Shown: positions 1 through 14,445 of the stretch, in pieces
How positions within the stretch are numbered: the stretch's first letter is position 1
Layout: each line of letters opens with the position of its first letter
From: Gammaproteobacteria bacterium
GTDB lineage: Bacteria; Pseudomonadota; Gammaproteobacteria; Pseudomonadales; Halieaceae
Direction: 5' to 3'
Assembly: GCA_024644535.1 (NCBI GenBank)
Contig: JAHEKX010000010.1
Coordinates: forward strand, 1-64,000
Length of the DNA stretch: 64,000 nucleotides
The notes under the pieces: generated by a model
Database searches by the model: none
Told to the model about the DNA's origin: nothing
What the model saw: only the letters and a program-made list of their open reading frames with translations
Made by a program: the position numbers and the translations under genes

Positions 1-2550
1 CAACACACACCTATGATGCAACAGTTCTTGCGCATCAAAGCCGAACACCCAAAGCATCTATTGTTTTACCGCATGGGAGATTTTTACGAGCTGTTTTTTG
101 ATGATGCTGTCCGTGCGGCCTCTCTGTTGGATATCACTCTTACCGCCCGGGGCAAGTCAGGCGGTGAAGACATCCCAATGTGCGGAGTACCCTACCACGC
201 CGCAGAAAACTACCTCGCACGCCTAATTCGCAAAGGTGAATCAGTGGCCATATGCGAACAAGTGGGCGATCCAGCCACGAGTAAGGGGCCTGTCAAACGC
301 GAAGTGGTGCGCATTATCACCCCGGGCACACTTAGCGATGAAGCCTTGCTGGACCAATCTCGAGACAACCTAGTTCTGGCCATCCATCAGGGTAAAGAGT
401 CTATCGGAATCGCTTATATTGAACTAAGCGCTGGTATCTTTAAGGTGCTTGAAGTTGCCGACCGAGAATCCTTAGCCGCGGAGTTAGCGAGACTTCAGCC
501 CGCCGAGGTGCTGCATGCACAAAGCTCAGGCATAAGCGATTTGGTGACCAGCAAATCAGTGCGTGAGCTGCCGCCATGGGATTTTGAGCCAGAGTCTTCG
601 GAACGCGAGCTTAACCGACATTTTGGCACCCAAGATCTTGCGGGCTTTGGCTGCGATCACTTGTCACAAGCCATTTGTGCCGCTGGCGCACTCTTGCGCT
701 ACGTAAAAGACACCCAACGGGACGACTTAAAGCACCTCGCAAGTTTGAGTCACGAGCAAAACAGCGACGCCGTATTAATGGACCCCTCCACACGGCGCAA
801 CCTAGAAATCGACATTAACTTGCAAGGCGGCGAAGAAAACACCCTCTACAGCGTATTAAACACCTGTAAGACCCCGATGGGGGCCCGCTTACTGCGGCGG
901 GAGTTATTGCGTCCTATGGCGAAGCGACAAGCTATTGAAAGTAGACTCGATGCCCTGAGTGCTATTGTGGATAGCATGAAGGACAGCGATCTGCGACTCG
1001 CCTTATCGGGCGTGGGAGACATGGATCGTATACTTACCCGTGTCGCTCTTCGCTCAGCTCGCCCTCGCGATTTAACTCGACTACGCCAATCGTTGCATTG
1101 CGTTCCACCACTACAACAAATTCTTGCCCATACCACTGACGCTGTACTTGCTAATATTTATCGCAACTTGGGCGACTTTCATGAACTTCGCGATTTACTC
1201 GACCATGCCATCATCGACAACCCGCCGGTCGTGATTCGCGAGGGCGGCGTGATTGCCCCCGGTTTTAACGCAGACCTGGATGAGCTGCGGGGGCTCAGCA
1301 CCCAAGCAGGTGACTATCTACTTGAACTTGAAACACGAGAGCGCGAACGCACGGGTATTAGCACGCTAAAGGTCGCTTACAACCGCGTTCACGGCTACTA
1401 CATCGAAATGTCAAAAGCGCAGGCAGAGCAAGCGCCCTTAGACTACCAGCGTCGACAAACACTAAAAAACGTTGAACGCTTTATTACCCCTGAGCTCAAG
1501 GCTTTTGAAGACAAGGCCTTGTCAGCCAAAAGTCGCGCACTGGCACTTGAAAAAGAATTGTACGATGAATTACTGACCACGCTTAATGCGCAACTGCTGC
1601 CCTTGCGAGCCTGTGCCGAGGCTCTAGCTCTTATAGATTTACTGGCGTGTTTGGCGGAACGATCACAGGCGCTGCGTTTAGTGCGCCCTACTTTTAGTGA
1701 TGAAAAAGTCTTCGAAGTCAATCAAGGCCGCCACCTCGTGGTCGAGCATGTCTCAGAATCACCCTTTATTGCGAACGATCTGTTGCTGAATAAACAGCGC
1801 GAAATGCTCCTGATCACCGGCCCCAATATGGGTGGTAAGTCGACCTACATGCGCCAAATCGCTTTGATCGCCTTAATGGCACACGTCGGCTGCTATGTAC
1901 CTGCAGAAGCTGCACACTTAAGCACCATCGACAGGATCTTTACGCGTATCGGTTCATCGGATGACTTAGCCGGTGGTCGCTCGACCTTCATGGTTGAGAT
2001 GACCGATACCGCCAACATACTCAATAATGCCACTGCCGACAGTCTGGTGTTAATGGATGAAATTGGTCGCGGAACCTCAACTTTCGACGGCCTAAGCTTG
2101 GCATGGGCTACAGCGCGGCGCTTAGCCGACCACATCCACTGCTTCACGCTGTTTTCCACCCATTACTTCGAGTTAACCGAGCTACCCAGCCTGTGCAGCA
2201 ATATGATCAATGTGCACTTAGGAGCACAAGAGCATAACGACGGCATTGTCTTTATGCACACAGTAAGAGAGGGGCCAGCTAACCAAAGCTTTGGCTTACA
2301 AGTTGCGAAGCTAGCAGGCCTGCCTGCCAATGTAATTCAAGCCGCTAAAAGCAAGTTGACCGAGCTAGAGCAAGGCAGCAAACAGACTGCTGTAAACACT
2401 ACAACGCCGACGGCTTATCAATCTGAGCTATTCGCCGATGAAACCGGCGATGCGATCAAACAGGCACTACAGAAACTCAATCCCGACCAAATGACCCCCA
2501 TTGAGGCCTTAGTTGCGCTAAGTCAGCTTAAGTCTAAGCTTGTTCCATAA
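1..2550 (+). CDS. mutS: DNA mismatch repair ATPase MutS (5' end outside window)
   Basis: MutS recognises base mismatches and small loops and recruits MutL in an ATP-dependent way. The reading frame is open to base 1: the codons before the ATG at 13 read Gln-His-Thr-Pro, and the family N-terminus has HTPMMQQ here, so the true start lies a few codons upstream of the window and the ATG at 13 is internal. Visible signs are the mismatch-wedge motif DFYELF near residue 23 (counted from base 13), the Walker A motif GPNMGGKST near residue 603, a Walker B region with DEIGRGTST, and STHYFEL after it. The C-terminal part ends in the usual dimerisation region. fdxA follows 70 bp downstream on the same strand, the usual gammaproteobacterial order. 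No frameshift is seen. Confidence 0.98.
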   Translation, partial: QHTPMMQQFLRIKAEHPKHLLFYRMGDFYELFFDDAVRAASLLDITLTARGKSGGEDIPMCGVPYHAAENYLARLIRKGESVAICEQVGDPATSKGPVKREVVRIITPGTLSDEALLDQSRDNLVLAIHQGKESIGIAYIELSAGIFKVLEVADRESLAAELARLQPAEVLHAQSSGISDLVTSKSVRELPPWDFEPESSERELNRHFGTQDLAGFGCDHLSQAICAAGALLRYVKDTQRDDLKHLASLSHEQNSDAVLMDPSTRRNLEIDINLQGGEENTLYSVLNTCKTPMGARLLRRELLRPMAKRQAIESRLDALSAIVDSMKDSDLRLALSGVGDMDRILTRVALRSARPRDLTRLRQSLHCVPPLQQILAHTTDAVLANIYRNLGDFHELRDLLDHAIIDNPPVVIREGGVIAPGFNADLDELRGLSTQAGDYLLELETRERERTGISTLKVAYNRVHGYYIEMSKAQAEQAPLDYQRRQTLKNVERFITPELKAFEDKALSAKSRALALEKELYDELLTTLNAQLLPLRACAEALALIDLLACLAERSQALRLVRPTFSDEKVFEVNQGRHLVVEHVSESPFIANDLLLNKQREMLLITGPNMGGKSTYMRQIALIALMAHVGCYVPAEAAHLSTIDRIFTRIGSSDDLAGGRSTFMVEMTDTANILNNATADSLVLMDEIGRGTSTFDGLSLAWATARRLADHIHCFTLFSTHYFELTELPSLCSNMINVHLGAQEHNDGIVFMHTVREGPANQSFGLQVAKLAGLPANVIQAAKSKLTELEQGSKQTAVNTTTPTAYQSELFADETGDAIKQALQKLNPDQMTPIEALVALSQLKSKLVP

Positions 2551-2586
2551 AAGCACTTCTAAAGCGTGTGGCAAGCGGTTAGAATT

Positions 2587-2608
2587 GCGCCCGTTAAAAT
2601 TAGGGCGC
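2587..2608 (+). promoter_or_regulatory. Stem-loop in the fdxA leader
   Basis: GCGCCC (2587-2592) and GGGCGC (2603-2608) form a perfect 6-bp inverted repeat around a 10-nt A/T-rich loop, directly before the AGGAG ribosome binding site of fdxA. No T-tract follows, so it is not a normal intrinsic terminator. It could be an operator or an mRNA 5' stabiliser; the role is inferred only from position. Confidence 0.4.
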
Positions 2609-2620
2609 TAGGAGAGAAAC

Positions 2621-2944
2621 ATGACCTTTGTTGTTGGCGAAGACTGTATTAATTGTAAGCACACAGACTGTGTAGAAGTGTGCCCTGTAGATTGCTTTTA
2701 TGAAGGCCCCAATTTCCTGGTGATTCACCCCGACGAATGCATCGATTGCGCGCTGTGCGAGCCAGAGTGCCCTGTCGACGCCATTTTTAGTGAAGATGAG
2801 CTTCCCGATAACCAGCAGGTATACCTAGAGCTGAACGCCGAGCTGGCTGAAATTTGGCCTAACATTACCGAAATGAAAGATGCTCTGCCCGATGCGGAAG
2901 CATGGGTCGGCAAACCCGATAAGTTAAAATTGCTGCAGCGCTAG
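2621..2944 (+). CDS. fdxA: Seven-iron ferredoxin FdxA
   Basis: Small cytoplasmic electron carrier of the Azotobacter FdI type, with one [3Fe-4S] and one [4Fe-4S] cluster. Nine cysteines are visible (residues 9, 12, 17, 21, 25, 40, 43, 46, 50); the pattern [17 protein letters not shown] followed by [11 protein letters not shown] is diagnostic of the family. The length of 107 residues is typical. The ATG at 2621 follows an AGGAG site at good spacing. The gene lies just after mutS, as in Pseudomonas. Its stop codon overlaps the stop of the convergent nlpD in the palindrome CTAG (2941-2944), leaving no room for rpoS, which commonly sits between these two genes. Confidence 0.97.
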   Translation: MTFVVGEDCINCKHTDCVEVCPVDCFYEGPNFLVIHPDECIDCALCEPECPVDAIFSEDELPDNQQVYLELNAELAEIWPNITEMKDALPDAEAWVGKPDKLKLLQR

Positions 2945-3750
2945 CGTTTACCAAGCACAGAATGGGGGTCGACTGGCTTCCCGTTCTTGCGAATCTCGAA
3001 GTGTAATTTTACGCTATCTGTCCCAGAATCGCCCTTACGGGCAATTAACTGTCCAGCTTTTACATCTTGCCCTTCTGCGACCTCAATGCTGTTGTTGTGT
3101 CCATACGCGCTTAAATACGTATCGTCATGCTTTATGATCAGCAGTAAACCATAGCCCGCTATCCCTGTACCCGCATAAACAATTCGACCGGAAGCAACTG
3201 CCATCACCGAATCTCCGCGTTCACCGCCTATATCAATACCTTTGTGAACAGAACCGGAGTACGAGCGAACCACCTTGCCCTCTGAGGGCCAACGCCAACG
3301 ACCGTTAAAGGTCGGCAAGGGTTTCTCTGGGGCTACGGCACTTGGCGCTTGCCCAGCCTTGGTGCCCCCCGCACTTCGGGTGGATACTGCTGGCTTCGTG
3401 GTATTTGTCTTAACAGGCGTCTTAGCAACTGCAGAAGAAGTTTGGCTGGGCCGCTGATATGGCGCTCGGAATACCAATTTTTGACCGGGAAAAATAGTAT
3501 AGGGCGCGGTAATATTGTTGATCTTGGCAAGCTCCTGATAGTCCATGCCATAGCGCCAGGCGATCTTAAACAAGGTATCGCCGGCGACAACGTAATATCG
3601 AGCCGGGGGCGAGGAGTTGGGTAGCACTCGATACTCGACAGGCGCCCTCGATGTGGCGCAAGCATTCAAGATTAAGGCCATACACAGCGTTGCGACGCAC
3701 CTGAATGCGGCCAGCAGAAAGCCGGTTGCTTTATGACAAGCCGTGTTCAT
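2941..3750 (-). CDS. nlpD: NlpD-type LysM/M23 lipoprotein, amidase activator
   Basis: Murein hydrolase activator that in this family switches on AmiC-type amidases during daughter-cell separation. The N-terminus is a lipoprotein signal ending in the lipobox LNAC (Cys31). A LysM peptidoglycan-binding module lies at about residues 52-95 ([15 protein letters not shown]), then a Pro/Thr/Ser/Ala linker, then a C-terminal M23/LytM domain. The LytM zinc site looks incomplete: HKGIDIG keeps one His-Asp pair, but the later HxH motif reads KLH in KLHFEIR, as in regulatory NlpD/EnvC proteins. The start overlaps the end of the DUF368 gene by 20 bp, so the two are probably co-translated. Its position by pcm matches the canonical nlpD neighbourhood. 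Confidence 0.93.
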   Translation of the reverse strand: MNTACHKATGFLLAAFRCVATLCMALILNACATSRAPVEYRVLPNSSPPARYYVVAGDTLFKIAWRYGMDYQELAKINNITAPYTIFPGQKLVFRAPYQRPSQTSSAVAKTPVKTNTTKPAVSTRSAGGTKAGQAPSAVAPEKPLPTFNGRWRWPSEGKVVRSYSGSVHKGIDIGGERGDSVMAVASGRIVYAGTGIAGYGLLLIIKHDDTYLSAYGHNNSIEVAEGQDVKAGQLIARKGDSGTDSVKLHFEIRKNGKPVDPHSVLGKR

Positions 3751-4606
3751 GGCCCCAACGCGACTGCAGTAAGGTAACCAAGGCGATTCCTAAAGCCGCA
3801 CAACATAAACACGACAAGATACTCGGCTCGCCCGTGGCATAGTTCATTGGGGAAACCGGGCCGCCGTCGGTAGCGCGCCAAGGCCAAACCATTGCCAGCG
3901 AGCCCCACAAAAAACCCGTTAATACCGCAATAGTCGGTCGGCGTTTATGCTCGAGCAAATAATTAAGAACCCGACTAAAGCTGGTAATTCCAGCCGCTGC
4001 CCCAAGCATGAACAGAGCTATCGAGACTAATTCAAATTGCTTTAAGGCGCCAAGTACGGGCTGATACATACCAATTAACAACAGCAATAAAGACCCAGAC
4101 ACACCGGGCAATATCATGGCGCAAATAGCCACAAAGCCAGCTCCAAAGAACATCCAAGGAGCTGCGGAAATATTCGCAGGAACCCAAAAAACAAAGCTAG
4201 CCGCAAATGCTGCGGCAACTAGCGACAGTATAAAACTTGGAAAATCGTAGCCACCTACCTGTTTCTGCAACACTAGAGCTGACGCCGCGATCAAGCCAAA
4301 AAAGAACGACCACAAAGGCAAAGGGTAATTAGCCATTGTCCACAAAATAACTTGTGCAAGGCTTACAATACTAACACCGATGCCGGCTATCAATACTGCC
4401 AAGAACCGCCCATTGACATGTTTCCAGGCGTCACGCCACCGGCCCTGCAATACCAATCGAGCCGCTTCAATATCAATCGAGCTAATGCTGCGAAGTAGTG
4501 TGTGATATATCCCTGTAATTAAAGCCATCGTGCCACCAGAGACGCCGGGAACCACATCCGCCGCCCCCATCAGCATACCGCGTAAAAATACCCCTAAATC
4601 ATTCAT
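3731..4606 (-). CDS. DUF368 polytopic membrane protein, probable undecaprenyl-phosphate translocase
   Basis: Inner-membrane protein of 291 residues with about eight to ten hydrophobic segments. The family is recognised from GAADVVPGVSGGTMALITG near the N-terminus and a second internal PGVSG motif near residue 167 (MILPGVSGSLLLLL), which suggests an inverted-repeat fold. DUF368 members (PopT) have been shown to return the lipid carrier undecaprenyl phosphate to the cytoplasmic leaflet; assigning that function here is by family. The ATG overlaps the pcm stop (TAATG), and the 3' end overlaps nlpD, so it sits inside an envelope/repair operon. The fit with the neighbouring peptidoglycan gene nlpD is good. 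Confidence 0.88.
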   Translation of the reverse strand: MNDLGVFLRGMLMGAADVVPGVSGGTMALITGIYHTLLRSISSIDIEAARLVLQGRWRDAWKHVNGRFLAVLIAGIGVSIVSLAQVILWTMANYPLPLWSFFFGLIAASALVLQKQVGGYDFPSFILSLVAAAFAASFVFWVPANISAAPWMFFGAGFVAICAMILPGVSGSLLLLLIGMYQPVLGALKQFELVSIALFMLGAAAGITSFSRVLNYLLEHKRRPTIAVLTGFLWGSLAMVWPWRATDGGPVSPMNYATGEPSILSCLCCAALGIALVTLLQSRWGHEHGLS

Positions 4607-5268
4607 TAGCGCACCGCACCTGGCAGTAAGGGTACAAAATAAGCTGCCTCTAAAACCTCGTGAATAAATTCACTGCCATCACGTACAACTAAATGCAAAG
4701 CTTGCTTTTCGCCACCTACCGGCATAATTAAGCGCCCACCGTCTGCAAGTTGATCGAGCAGAGCCTTCGGAATTGTTTCCCCGGCTGCGGCCACCAGAAT
4801 ACCGTCGTAAGGGCCCTTATCTGCCCAACCCAACATACCATCACCGTGTTTACACGAGGCATTCCAAACCTTTAGCGAACGCAGGCGTTGCTTGGCCTTT
4901 AATAGCAAGGGCTTAATGCGCTCGACACTAAAGACCTGATCTACTAAGCGAGACAACACATAAGTTTGAAAGCCTGAACCCGTGCCAATTTCCAGCACAT
5001 TTTTACGGGGCCCTGCGGCAAGTAAAATCTCGGTCATCCGTGCCACAGTCAAAGGCTGGCTTAAGGTCTGCTGATAGCCGATAGGCAGGGCAGTGTCCTC
5101 GTAAGCTCTATGCGCCATAGCTTCGTCTAGAAACAAGTGCCTTGGTGCGTTGCGCATGACTTCTAGCACATTCAAGTCTTTGACCCCCTGATCGCACAGC
5201 CGCTGTACTAAGCGTTCACGCGTGCGCTGCGAGGTCATGCCTATACCAGAAACATCGCGCGTATTCAT
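4606..5268 (-). CDS. pcm: Protein-L-isoaspartate O-methyltransferase
   Basis: Cytoplasmic repair enzyme that methylates abnormal L-isoaspartyl residues using S-adenosylmethionine. The family motifs are clear: [12 protein letters not shown] near the N-terminus and the SAM-binding [12 protein letters not shown] motif, then [16 protein letters not shown]. The length of 220 residues is slightly longer than usual. An alternative start at Met11 (base 5238, MTSQRTRER) matches the N-terminus of Pseudomonas homologues; the longer start is kept because it overlaps the ispF stop as ATGA, suggesting translational coupling. surE, normally just upstream, is missing here. Confidence 0.95.
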   Translation of the reverse strand: MNTRDVSGIGMTSQRTRERLVQRLCDQGVKDLNVLEVMRNAPRHLFLDEAMAHRAYEDTALPIGYQQTLSQPLTVARMTEILLAAGPRKNVLEIGTGSGFQTYVLSRLVDQVFSVERIKPLLLKAKQRLRSLKVWNASCKHGDGMLGWADKGPYDGILVAAAGETIPKALLDQLADGGRLIMPVGGEKQALHLVVRDGSEFIHEVLEAAYFVPLLPGAVR

Positions 5269-5747
5269 AAACTCGCCTCGGCGACGACAACCACTGCGTG
5301 GACAGCAACGCCCTCGCCTCGCCCCATAGGACCCAGGCCTTCGGTAGTCGTGGCTTTAACGCTAACTTGTGTCACGGCAACTTGCATACAAGCCGCCAGA
5401 GTTTCCCGCATAGCATCAATAAAGGGGCGTAACTTGGGCGCCTCAGCCACAACAGTAATATCGGCGCTATTGAGTTCGTAACCCAAAGATCGCACTTTAG
5501 ACATAACATCTTGCAAAAACTCGAGGCTATTACGACCCTGATACTGGGCATCGGTATCGGGATAAAACAACCCAATGTCGCCAAGGGCTAAAGACCCCAG
5601 CAGCGCATCGCAAAGCGCATGAATCAGCACGTCACCATCAGAGTGCGCCTTGAACGCCTTACTGAAGGGAATATCAATGCCACCCAAACGCAGGTAGCTG
5701 CCCTCGGTAAAAGCGTGGACATCGTAACCATGCCCTATTCGAATCAT
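5265..5747 (-). CDS. ispF: 2-C-methyl-D-erythritol 2,4-cyclodiphosphate synthase
   Basis: Fifth enzyme of the MEP isoprenoid pathway; it cyclises CDP-methylerythritol phosphate with loss of CMP. The start is placed at the ATG at 5747 because it gives the canonical [14 protein letters not shown]-terminus and overlaps the ispD stop as ATGA; a longer in-frame extension to 5765 adds six unlikely residues. Metal ligands appear in GHGYDVHAF and in the [17 protein letters not shown] segment. The length of 160 residues is normal. It follows ispD, which makes its substrate precursor. truD, often next in this neighbourhood, is not present. Confidence 0.97.
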   Translation of the reverse strand: MIRIGHGYDVHAFTEGSYLRLGGIDIPFSKAFKAHSDGDVLIHALCDALLGSLALGDIGLFYPDTDAQYQGRNSLEFLQDVMSKVRSLGYELNSADITVVAEAPKLRPFIDAMRETLAACMQVAVTQVSVKATTTEGLGPMGRGEGVAVHAVVVVAEASL

Positions 5748-6439
5748 TGCTGCCACTCCAACCACAGATTCGCCAGATGAATATCATCGGGCAAGGTCAC
5801 TTTAATGTTGTAGGCGGGGCCTTCAACAAGACCCACTTCCAGTCCCTGAGCCTCTAGCGCCGAAGCCTCATCTGTTATGCCATAACCAGCATCTAAACCG
5901 GCTCGAATGGCTGAATATAAATCTTTTATCCTGGTCATTTGAGGTGTTTGCGCTACCCACAAACCCTCGCGCGAGACCGTTTCTTCAACCACACCAGCCC
6001 TGCCCACCCGTTTAATCGTATCACTAATCGGACGAGCAAGTATCGCCGCTTCGTATCCTGTGTGCGCCGACCAAAGAGTGTCTATATCTCTACTTTGTAT
6101 CAGGGGGCGAGCGGCATCATGCACCATAACCCAGTCGTTATCCCCTTCCTGCGACCCAATGTACTCGAGGGCATTCGAAACGGAATTTACCCGCTCGGCG
6201 CCGCCAATAACCTTAACAACCTTTGGATGATTGGCGAACTCGCTATCTGCAAACTGCAAATCAGATGCAGACAGCGCCACAATAATCTTATGAGTCTTTG
6301 ACCAAGACAGAAAAGTGGACAAACAATGATCAAGCAGTGTGCGCTCTTTAAGCTTGGTATACTGCTTGGGGTGGGCCCTGCCAAAACGCCGACCAACACC
6401 TGCGGCTGGAATGACCACCCAGCAACGCTCAGCGTCCAT
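5744..6439 (-). CDS. ispD: 2-C-methyl-D-erythritol 4-phosphate cytidylyltransferase
   Basis: Third enzyme of the MEP pathway, transferring CMP to methylerythritol phosphate. The nucleotide-binding signature VIPAAGVGRRFG with the following PKQY is at the N-terminus, and VMVHDAARPLI lies mid-protein, as expected. The length of 231 residues is typical. The start overlaps the end of ftsB by 11 bp, and the stop overlaps the ispF start, so ftsB-ispD-ispF are tightly coupled. Confidence 0.97.
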   Translation of the reverse strand: MDAERCWVVIPAAGVGRRFGRAHPKQYTKLKERTLLDHCLSTFLSWSKTHKIIVALSASDLQFADSEFANHPKVVKVIGGAERVNSVSNALEYIGSQEGDNDWVMVHDAARPLIQSRDIDTLWSAHTGYEAAILARPISDTIKRVGRAGVVEETVSREGLWVAQTPQMTRIKDLYSAIRAGLDAGYGITDEASALEAQGLEVGLVEGPAYNIKVTLPDDIHLANLWLEWQQ

Positions 6440-6776
6440 CGGGTCGCTCCTTTTTTACTCCAAGCAGTGTGTCTTGCGAACTGACTTGACCTGCCGAGTT
6501 CGACGTCGCCTCTGGAAACAAATACAAAGTCTCGCCCTGCTTAATCAAGCCCAAATCTTCTCGAGCGCGCTCTTCAATGAGCTCATTAGACGTCTTCAGA
6601 GACACGATTTCTTCCAGTAGCTCGTTATTTTTCTCTTCTAATCGTGCGTTCTCGACCTCAAGTAGCACCAAGCGCTCTTTTAGTTCGGTCTGCTCTTGCA
6701 AAGAGCCCTCAGCAAACCATAGGCGGTACTGTAACCAAACCAACAGCAGGCTTAAAACCAGCGCCGCCCATTTCAT
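6429..6776 (-). CDS. ftsB: Cell division protein FtsB
   Basis: Small bitopic divisome protein that works with FtsL and FtsQ. The sequence shows a short cytoplasmic start, one transmembrane helix (about residues 3-20) and a coiled coil rich in Leu/Glu (about residues 28-75), then the family signature ERAREDLGLIKQGE with ETLYLF after it. The tail to residue 115 is low in conservation. It lies 2 bp downstream of eno and overlaps ispD, the canonical gammaproteobacterial eno-ftsB-ispD order. Confidence 0.95.
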   Translation of the reverse strand: MKWAALVLSLLLVWLQYRLWFAEGSLQEQTELKERLVLLEVENARLEEKNNELLEEIVSLKTSNELIEERAREDLGLIKQGETLYLFPEATSNSAGQVSSQDTLLGVKKERPDGR

Positions 6777-6778
6777 AC

Positions 6779-8950
<2,172 letters not shown>

Positions 8951-8965
8951 TTAATGCTTACGGCT

Positions 8966-10678
<1,713 letters not shown>

Positions 10679-10750
10679 TCAAATGCCGCATCAGAATGGG
10701 AAGTCAGAGTATCAGAAAGGTGGGTTCAGCTCAATCGAATCTGCTAGTGT

Positions 10751-12103
10751 TTATTGCACAACTTGACGATAGACAAACGGAGACTTTTCGATTACCTCGT
10801 GATCCCAATTAATTGTTAGATCTGCAAGCTCTGGGTGAATTTGCGACAAAAGGGCGCCATCGAGGACACGATTAAGAACAGCTACGACGTGCTCATCCAC
10901 ACACATAACAACGACAGAGCTGCGCCACCATGGTGGAATACCCCATTGGTGTAGCAGTTTCGTTAGTTTGCGACGTGGCTGTTTGTCGTGGGTTCGATAC
11001 GATTCGCCGGCGATCGGCGCTCTAGCACTGAATCGAGATCGCAAGTCAGCTGGAATGTCGACCCAAAAAGCACCCAAAGCAGACTCGACACACAGCCGGC
11101 CATTAGAGTCTAAGACGACCACGCCCGGGGAGGGACTACCTTGCCCAGAACAGCAATAGATAGCCCCCCCGTAATACCTTAGAAGATACTGCCCCGTTTG
11201 CAGTATGGGTCCTTGGTCGTCGCGAACATCCTGAAGTTGCCGGACAAACTCATCTAACTGCGCCTTCGAGGGGCGATGTAAGTGTAATGCCGCCAACCAA
11301 AATCTAATTGAATCTGCTAGAGGTCTCGGTTCTGATTTACGGGAAATACGCAACACGGGTTCACGGGTAACAGCGCGAGTTAGGGGTACCTGAAAACCGT
11401 TTTGTTTCGCCCACAACGCTTGCAGCAGCTCGGTCGAACGCCCCAAGGAGCGCGCTGCCTGCGGCCACCGAGAGCGAATTAAAGGTATAAGCTCCTGACG
11501 CAAAAAACCGCGATCATATCGTGTGTCTTCATTGCTAGGATCTCGCACGTAGTCGGGTGCTATCGCTTTTGCCACACCAACCAAGTCATCCTTAGCGATG
11601 CCCAACAAAGGGCGAATAAGCAAACCCGCCCCCAGCACTCGCTCGGGCAACATAGCACGCAAGCCCTCGGGACCGGCGCCCCGAAATGCGCGCATTAAAA
11701 ACGTTTCTAACTGATCATCTAGATGATGTGCTGTCATCAGTACATCCTGCTCGCCCATAAGCTCTTCAAATGCAGCGTAGCGAGCGGCACGAGCAGCTTC
11801 TTCAAGACCACCACCGGATTCAATCACGGCAACAGAACGAGTTTTAAATTCGAAGGTCAGCTGTTGAGCAATCCGCTCAACCAATACCCCCCAATTCGCA
11901 GCGTCTGGATGCAAGCCATGATTGATATAGATAACGGTTACTGGTGGTGCGTCGCACACATCGCAAACAGTGCGCACCAAAGCCATCAAAGCAATGGAAT
12001 CGGCACCGCCACTGACACCTAAGAGCCAACGCGGCGCATCAAGATAATCGAGTAAAAACTGCTCGACTTGCGGGTACTTGGTCAACAAGCCCATGTCGAG
12101 CAC
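10751..12103 (-). CDS. tilS: tRNA(Ile)-lysidine synthase
   Basis: Modifies C34 of the CAU-anticodon isoleucine tRNA to lysidine, changing its codon reading from AUG to AUA. The N-type ATP pyrophosphatase loop SGGADS is at residues 31-36, followed by the HHLDDQLETFLMR region. The C-terminal substrate-binding region contains RRKLTKLLHQWGIPPWWR. The length of 450 residues is normal. The start is a GTG 7 nt after AAGG; an ATG three codons later (12094) is the alternative. It lies 9 bp downstream of accA, the usual arrangement. Confidence 0.95.
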   Translation of the reverse strand: MLDMGLLTKYPQVEQFLLDYLDAPRWLLGVSGGADSIALMALVRTVCDVCDAPPVTVIYINHGLHPDAANWGVLVERIAQQLTFEFKTRSVAVIESGGGLEEAARAARYAAFEELMGEQDVLMTAHHLDDQLETFLMRAFRGAGPEGLRAMLPERVLGAGLLIRPLLGIAKDDLVGVAKAIAPDYVRDPSNEDTRYDRGFLRQELIPLIRSRWPQAARSLGRSTELLQALWAKQNGFQVPLTRAVTREPVLRISRKSEPRPLADSIRFWLAALHLHRPSKAQLDEFVRQLQDVRDDQGPILQTGQYLLRYYGGAIYCCSGQGSPSPGVVVLDSNGRLCVESALGAFWVDIPADLRSRFSARAPIAGESYRTHDKQPRRKLTKLLHQWGIPPWWRSSVVVMCVDEHVVAVLNRVLDGALLSQIHPELADLTINWDHEVIEKSPFVYRQVVQ

Positions 12104-12112
12104 ACAGTGGCC

Positions 12113-13060
12113 TTAATTGCCGATGGACAACAAGCGATCGTAGCGAGCCGCTAGCAAGTCGTCTAGAGACTGTGATTTCAATCGCGCAAGCTCGGTCTCG
12201 ATGTGCGATTTAATTCGACTCGCCATACCATCGATATCTCGGTGCGCTCCTCCCATAGGCTCAGGAATCGTCGCGTCGACAATACCTAACTCTTGCAAAA
12301 TCGAGGACGTCACGCCCATGGCCGCAGCTGCATCAGGCGCAAATTCTGAGCTTTTCCAAATGATGTTGGCGCAGCCTTCAGGAGAAATCACGAAGTAGGT
12401 CGAATACTGTAACATCGCCAAGTGGTCACCCACTCCAATGCCCAAAGCCCCACCTGAACTTCCTTCGCCAATAACGACACACACGATTGGCGTCTTCAGG
12501 CGCGACATAACCGCCAAGTTTTGCGCAATCGCCTCGCTAATTCCTCGCTCTTCAGAATCAATACCCGGGTACGCCCCAGGCGTATCGATTAAGGTTATAA
12601 CCGGCATTTTAAATCGCTCTGCCATTTCCATTAAACGCAAGGCCTTGCGATAGCCCTCAGGCTTGGGCATACCAAAATTACGATAAACTTTATCTTTAAC
12701 AGAGCGCCCTTTTTCTTGGCCGATCACCATGACCGGCTCGCCATTCAAGCGCGCAACGCCGCCAATAATCGCTTTATCGTCACCAAAATGGCGATCACCG
12801 TGCAACTCGTCGAACTCAGTAAAAATTCTCGGGATGTAATCTAGACTGTAGGGACGCTGAGGGTGACGTGCGACTTTAACAATGTCCCAAGGGCTTAAAT
12901 TGGCATAAATTTTTTCTGTGAGCTTGATGCTTTTGCCGCGCAGTGTTTGGATTTCTTCGGCAATATCTATGCCGTCCCCGGCGCCCACCAGCTGCAACTC
13001 TTCGATTTTCGCTTCGAGTTCAGCAATGGGTTGTTCGAAATCCAAATAATTCGGGTTCAT
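12113..13060 (-). CDS. accA: Acetyl-CoA carboxylase carboxyltransferase subunit alpha
   Basis: Alpha subunit of the carboxyltransferase that makes malonyl-CoA, the first committed step of fatty acid synthesis. Family motifs include [19 protein letters not shown] at the N-terminus, [21 protein letters not shown] and [15 protein letters not shown]. The length of 315 residues is typical. AGGA lies upstream of the ATG. tilS follows within 10 bp. dnaE, frequently just upstream of accA, is replaced in this window by the oadGAB genes. Confidence 0.97.
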   Translation of the reverse strand: MNPNYLDFEQPIAELEAKIEELQLVGAGDGIDIAEEIQTLRGKSIKLTEKIYANLSPWDIVKVARHPQRPYSLDYIPRIFTEFDELHGDRHFGDDKAIIGGVARLNGEPVMVIGQEKGRSVKDKVYRNFGMPKPEGYRKALRLMEMAERFKMPVITLIDTPGAYPGIDSEERGISEAIAQNLAVMSRLKTPIVCVVIGEGSSGGALGIGVGDHLAMLQYSTYFVISPEGCANIIWKSSEFAPDAAAAMGVTSSILQELGIVDATIPEPMGGAHRDIDGMASRIKSHIETELARLKSQSLDDLLAARYDRLLSIGN

Positions 13061-13143
13061 TAAGCGACTATCCTGACCAAAAACGCTAGTTTACAAAACT
13101 TTGCCGCCCCAAGCCATCGCTGATGCCGCATCGAACCCATCCG

Positions 13144-14445
13144 TTAAGCTCCTACCAGCGCAATCATCACTCCAGCTGCCACCGCGGAACCGATAACACC
13201 TGCCACATTAGGTCCCATCGCATGCATAAGCAAAAAGTTTTGCGGATCGGCCTCTAAACCCAATTTATTCGAGACACGCGCAGCCATGGGTACCGCTGAT
13301 ACGCCCGCAGACCCGATCAATGGATTCACCTTTTGCTTGGAAAAAACATTCAGACATTTGGCCATTAATATTCCAGCCGCTGTTCCGATCGAAAACGCCA
13401 CAATACCAAGAGCCAAAATGCCCAGCGTATTTACGTCCAAGAACTTGTCAGCTACCAGTTTAGCACCTACTGACAAACCCAAAAATATTGTTGTAATGTT
13501 AATTAAGGCGTTTTGCGCGGTATCCGACAGGCGATCCACTACACCGCTTTCCCGCATTAAGTTACCCAAACAAAACATTCCCAATAAGGGTGCCGCATCG
13601 GGTAACAGCAGCGCGACTAAAACCAACAGTATAATAGGAAACAAAACCTTTTCGCGGCGCGACACCTCGCGCAGCTGGCTCATCACGATCTTTCGTTCGG
13701 CCTCGGTAGTCAGCGCTCGCATGATAGGAGGTTGAATCAGTGGCACCAGCGCCATGTAAGAATAGGCGGCTACAGCAATAGCACCCAATAAGTCCGGAGC
13801 TAAAATACTGGACACATAAATTGCCGTCGGGCCATCGGCGCCGCCAATAATACCAATTGCTGCAGCATCGGCCAGACTAAAGTCCATCAGGCCTAAAGCA
13901 CTCAAACCCACTGCACCCAACACGGTCGCAAAAATACCAAACTGTGCAGCAGCGCCCAGAATCAAGGTCTTGGGATTTGCCAGTAAAGGACCAAAGTCAG
14001 TCATGGCGCCCACGCCCATAAAAATGACTAAAGGAGCAATACCCGAGCCGATCGCCACCGAATAAAACTGATACAACATGCCATCGCTGAACCCCGCCGC
14101 ATGCGCGTAACTCTCGGCCAATAGCCGCTCTGCTGGCGCCAACCCTTCAAGTAGTTGCAAAAGCGCCTTGCCCGACAGGGTGTCCACACCTGCGAGCAGA
14201 TTAAACTGCTCAAGCAAGGATACCGATCCAAAGTGCACGGCGTTCTCCAGCAAAGGCGACGCCAAACCGGCTCCGGGAATATTGGCCAGAACACCACCGA
14301 AACCAATGGGCAAAAGCAATAATGGCTCAAAACCCTTGTTGATCGCCAGATACAACAACAGCAAACAAACGGCGATCATAATAACCTGCCCTATCTCGGC
14401 TTGAGCCAAACCCGAAGACGACCATAGCAATAGCAGTTTTTCCAT
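13144..14445 (-). CDS. oadB: Oxaloacetate decarboxylase beta subunit, Na+ pump
   Basis: Integral membrane subunit that catalyses decarboxylation of carboxybiotin and couples it to Na+ export. About ten hydrophobic helices are visible, and the family signature [13 protein letters not shown] lies mid-protein, together with the C-terminal [18 protein letters not shown]. The length of 433 residues is normal. The ATG directly abuts the oadA stop (TAAATG), so translation is coupled. The nearest relatives of this enzyme type include methylmalonyl-CoA and glutaconyl-CoA decarboxylases, but the carboxyltransferase type of the alpha subunit points to oxaloacetate. Confidence 0.95.
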   Translation of the reverse strand: MEKLLLLWSSSGLAQAEIGQVIMIAVCLLLLYLAINKGFEPLLLLPIGFGGVLANIPGAGLASPLLENAVHFGSVSLLEQFNLLAGVDTLSGKALLQLLEGLAPAERLLAESYAHAAGFSDGMLYQFYSVAIGSGIAPLVIFMGVGAMTDFGPLLANPKTLILGAAAQFGIFATVLGAVGLSALGLMDFSLADAAAIGIIGGADGPTAIYVSSILAPDLLGAIAVAAYSYMALVPLIQPPIMRALTTEAERKIVMSQLREVSRREKVLFPIILLVLVALLLPDAAPLLGMFCLGNLMRESGVVDRLSDTAQNALINITTIFLGLSVGAKLVADKFLDVNTLGILALGIVAFSIGTAAGILMAKCLNVFSKQKVNPLIGSAGVSAVPMAARVSNKLGLEADPQNFLLMHAMGPNVAGVIGSAVAAGVMIALVGA

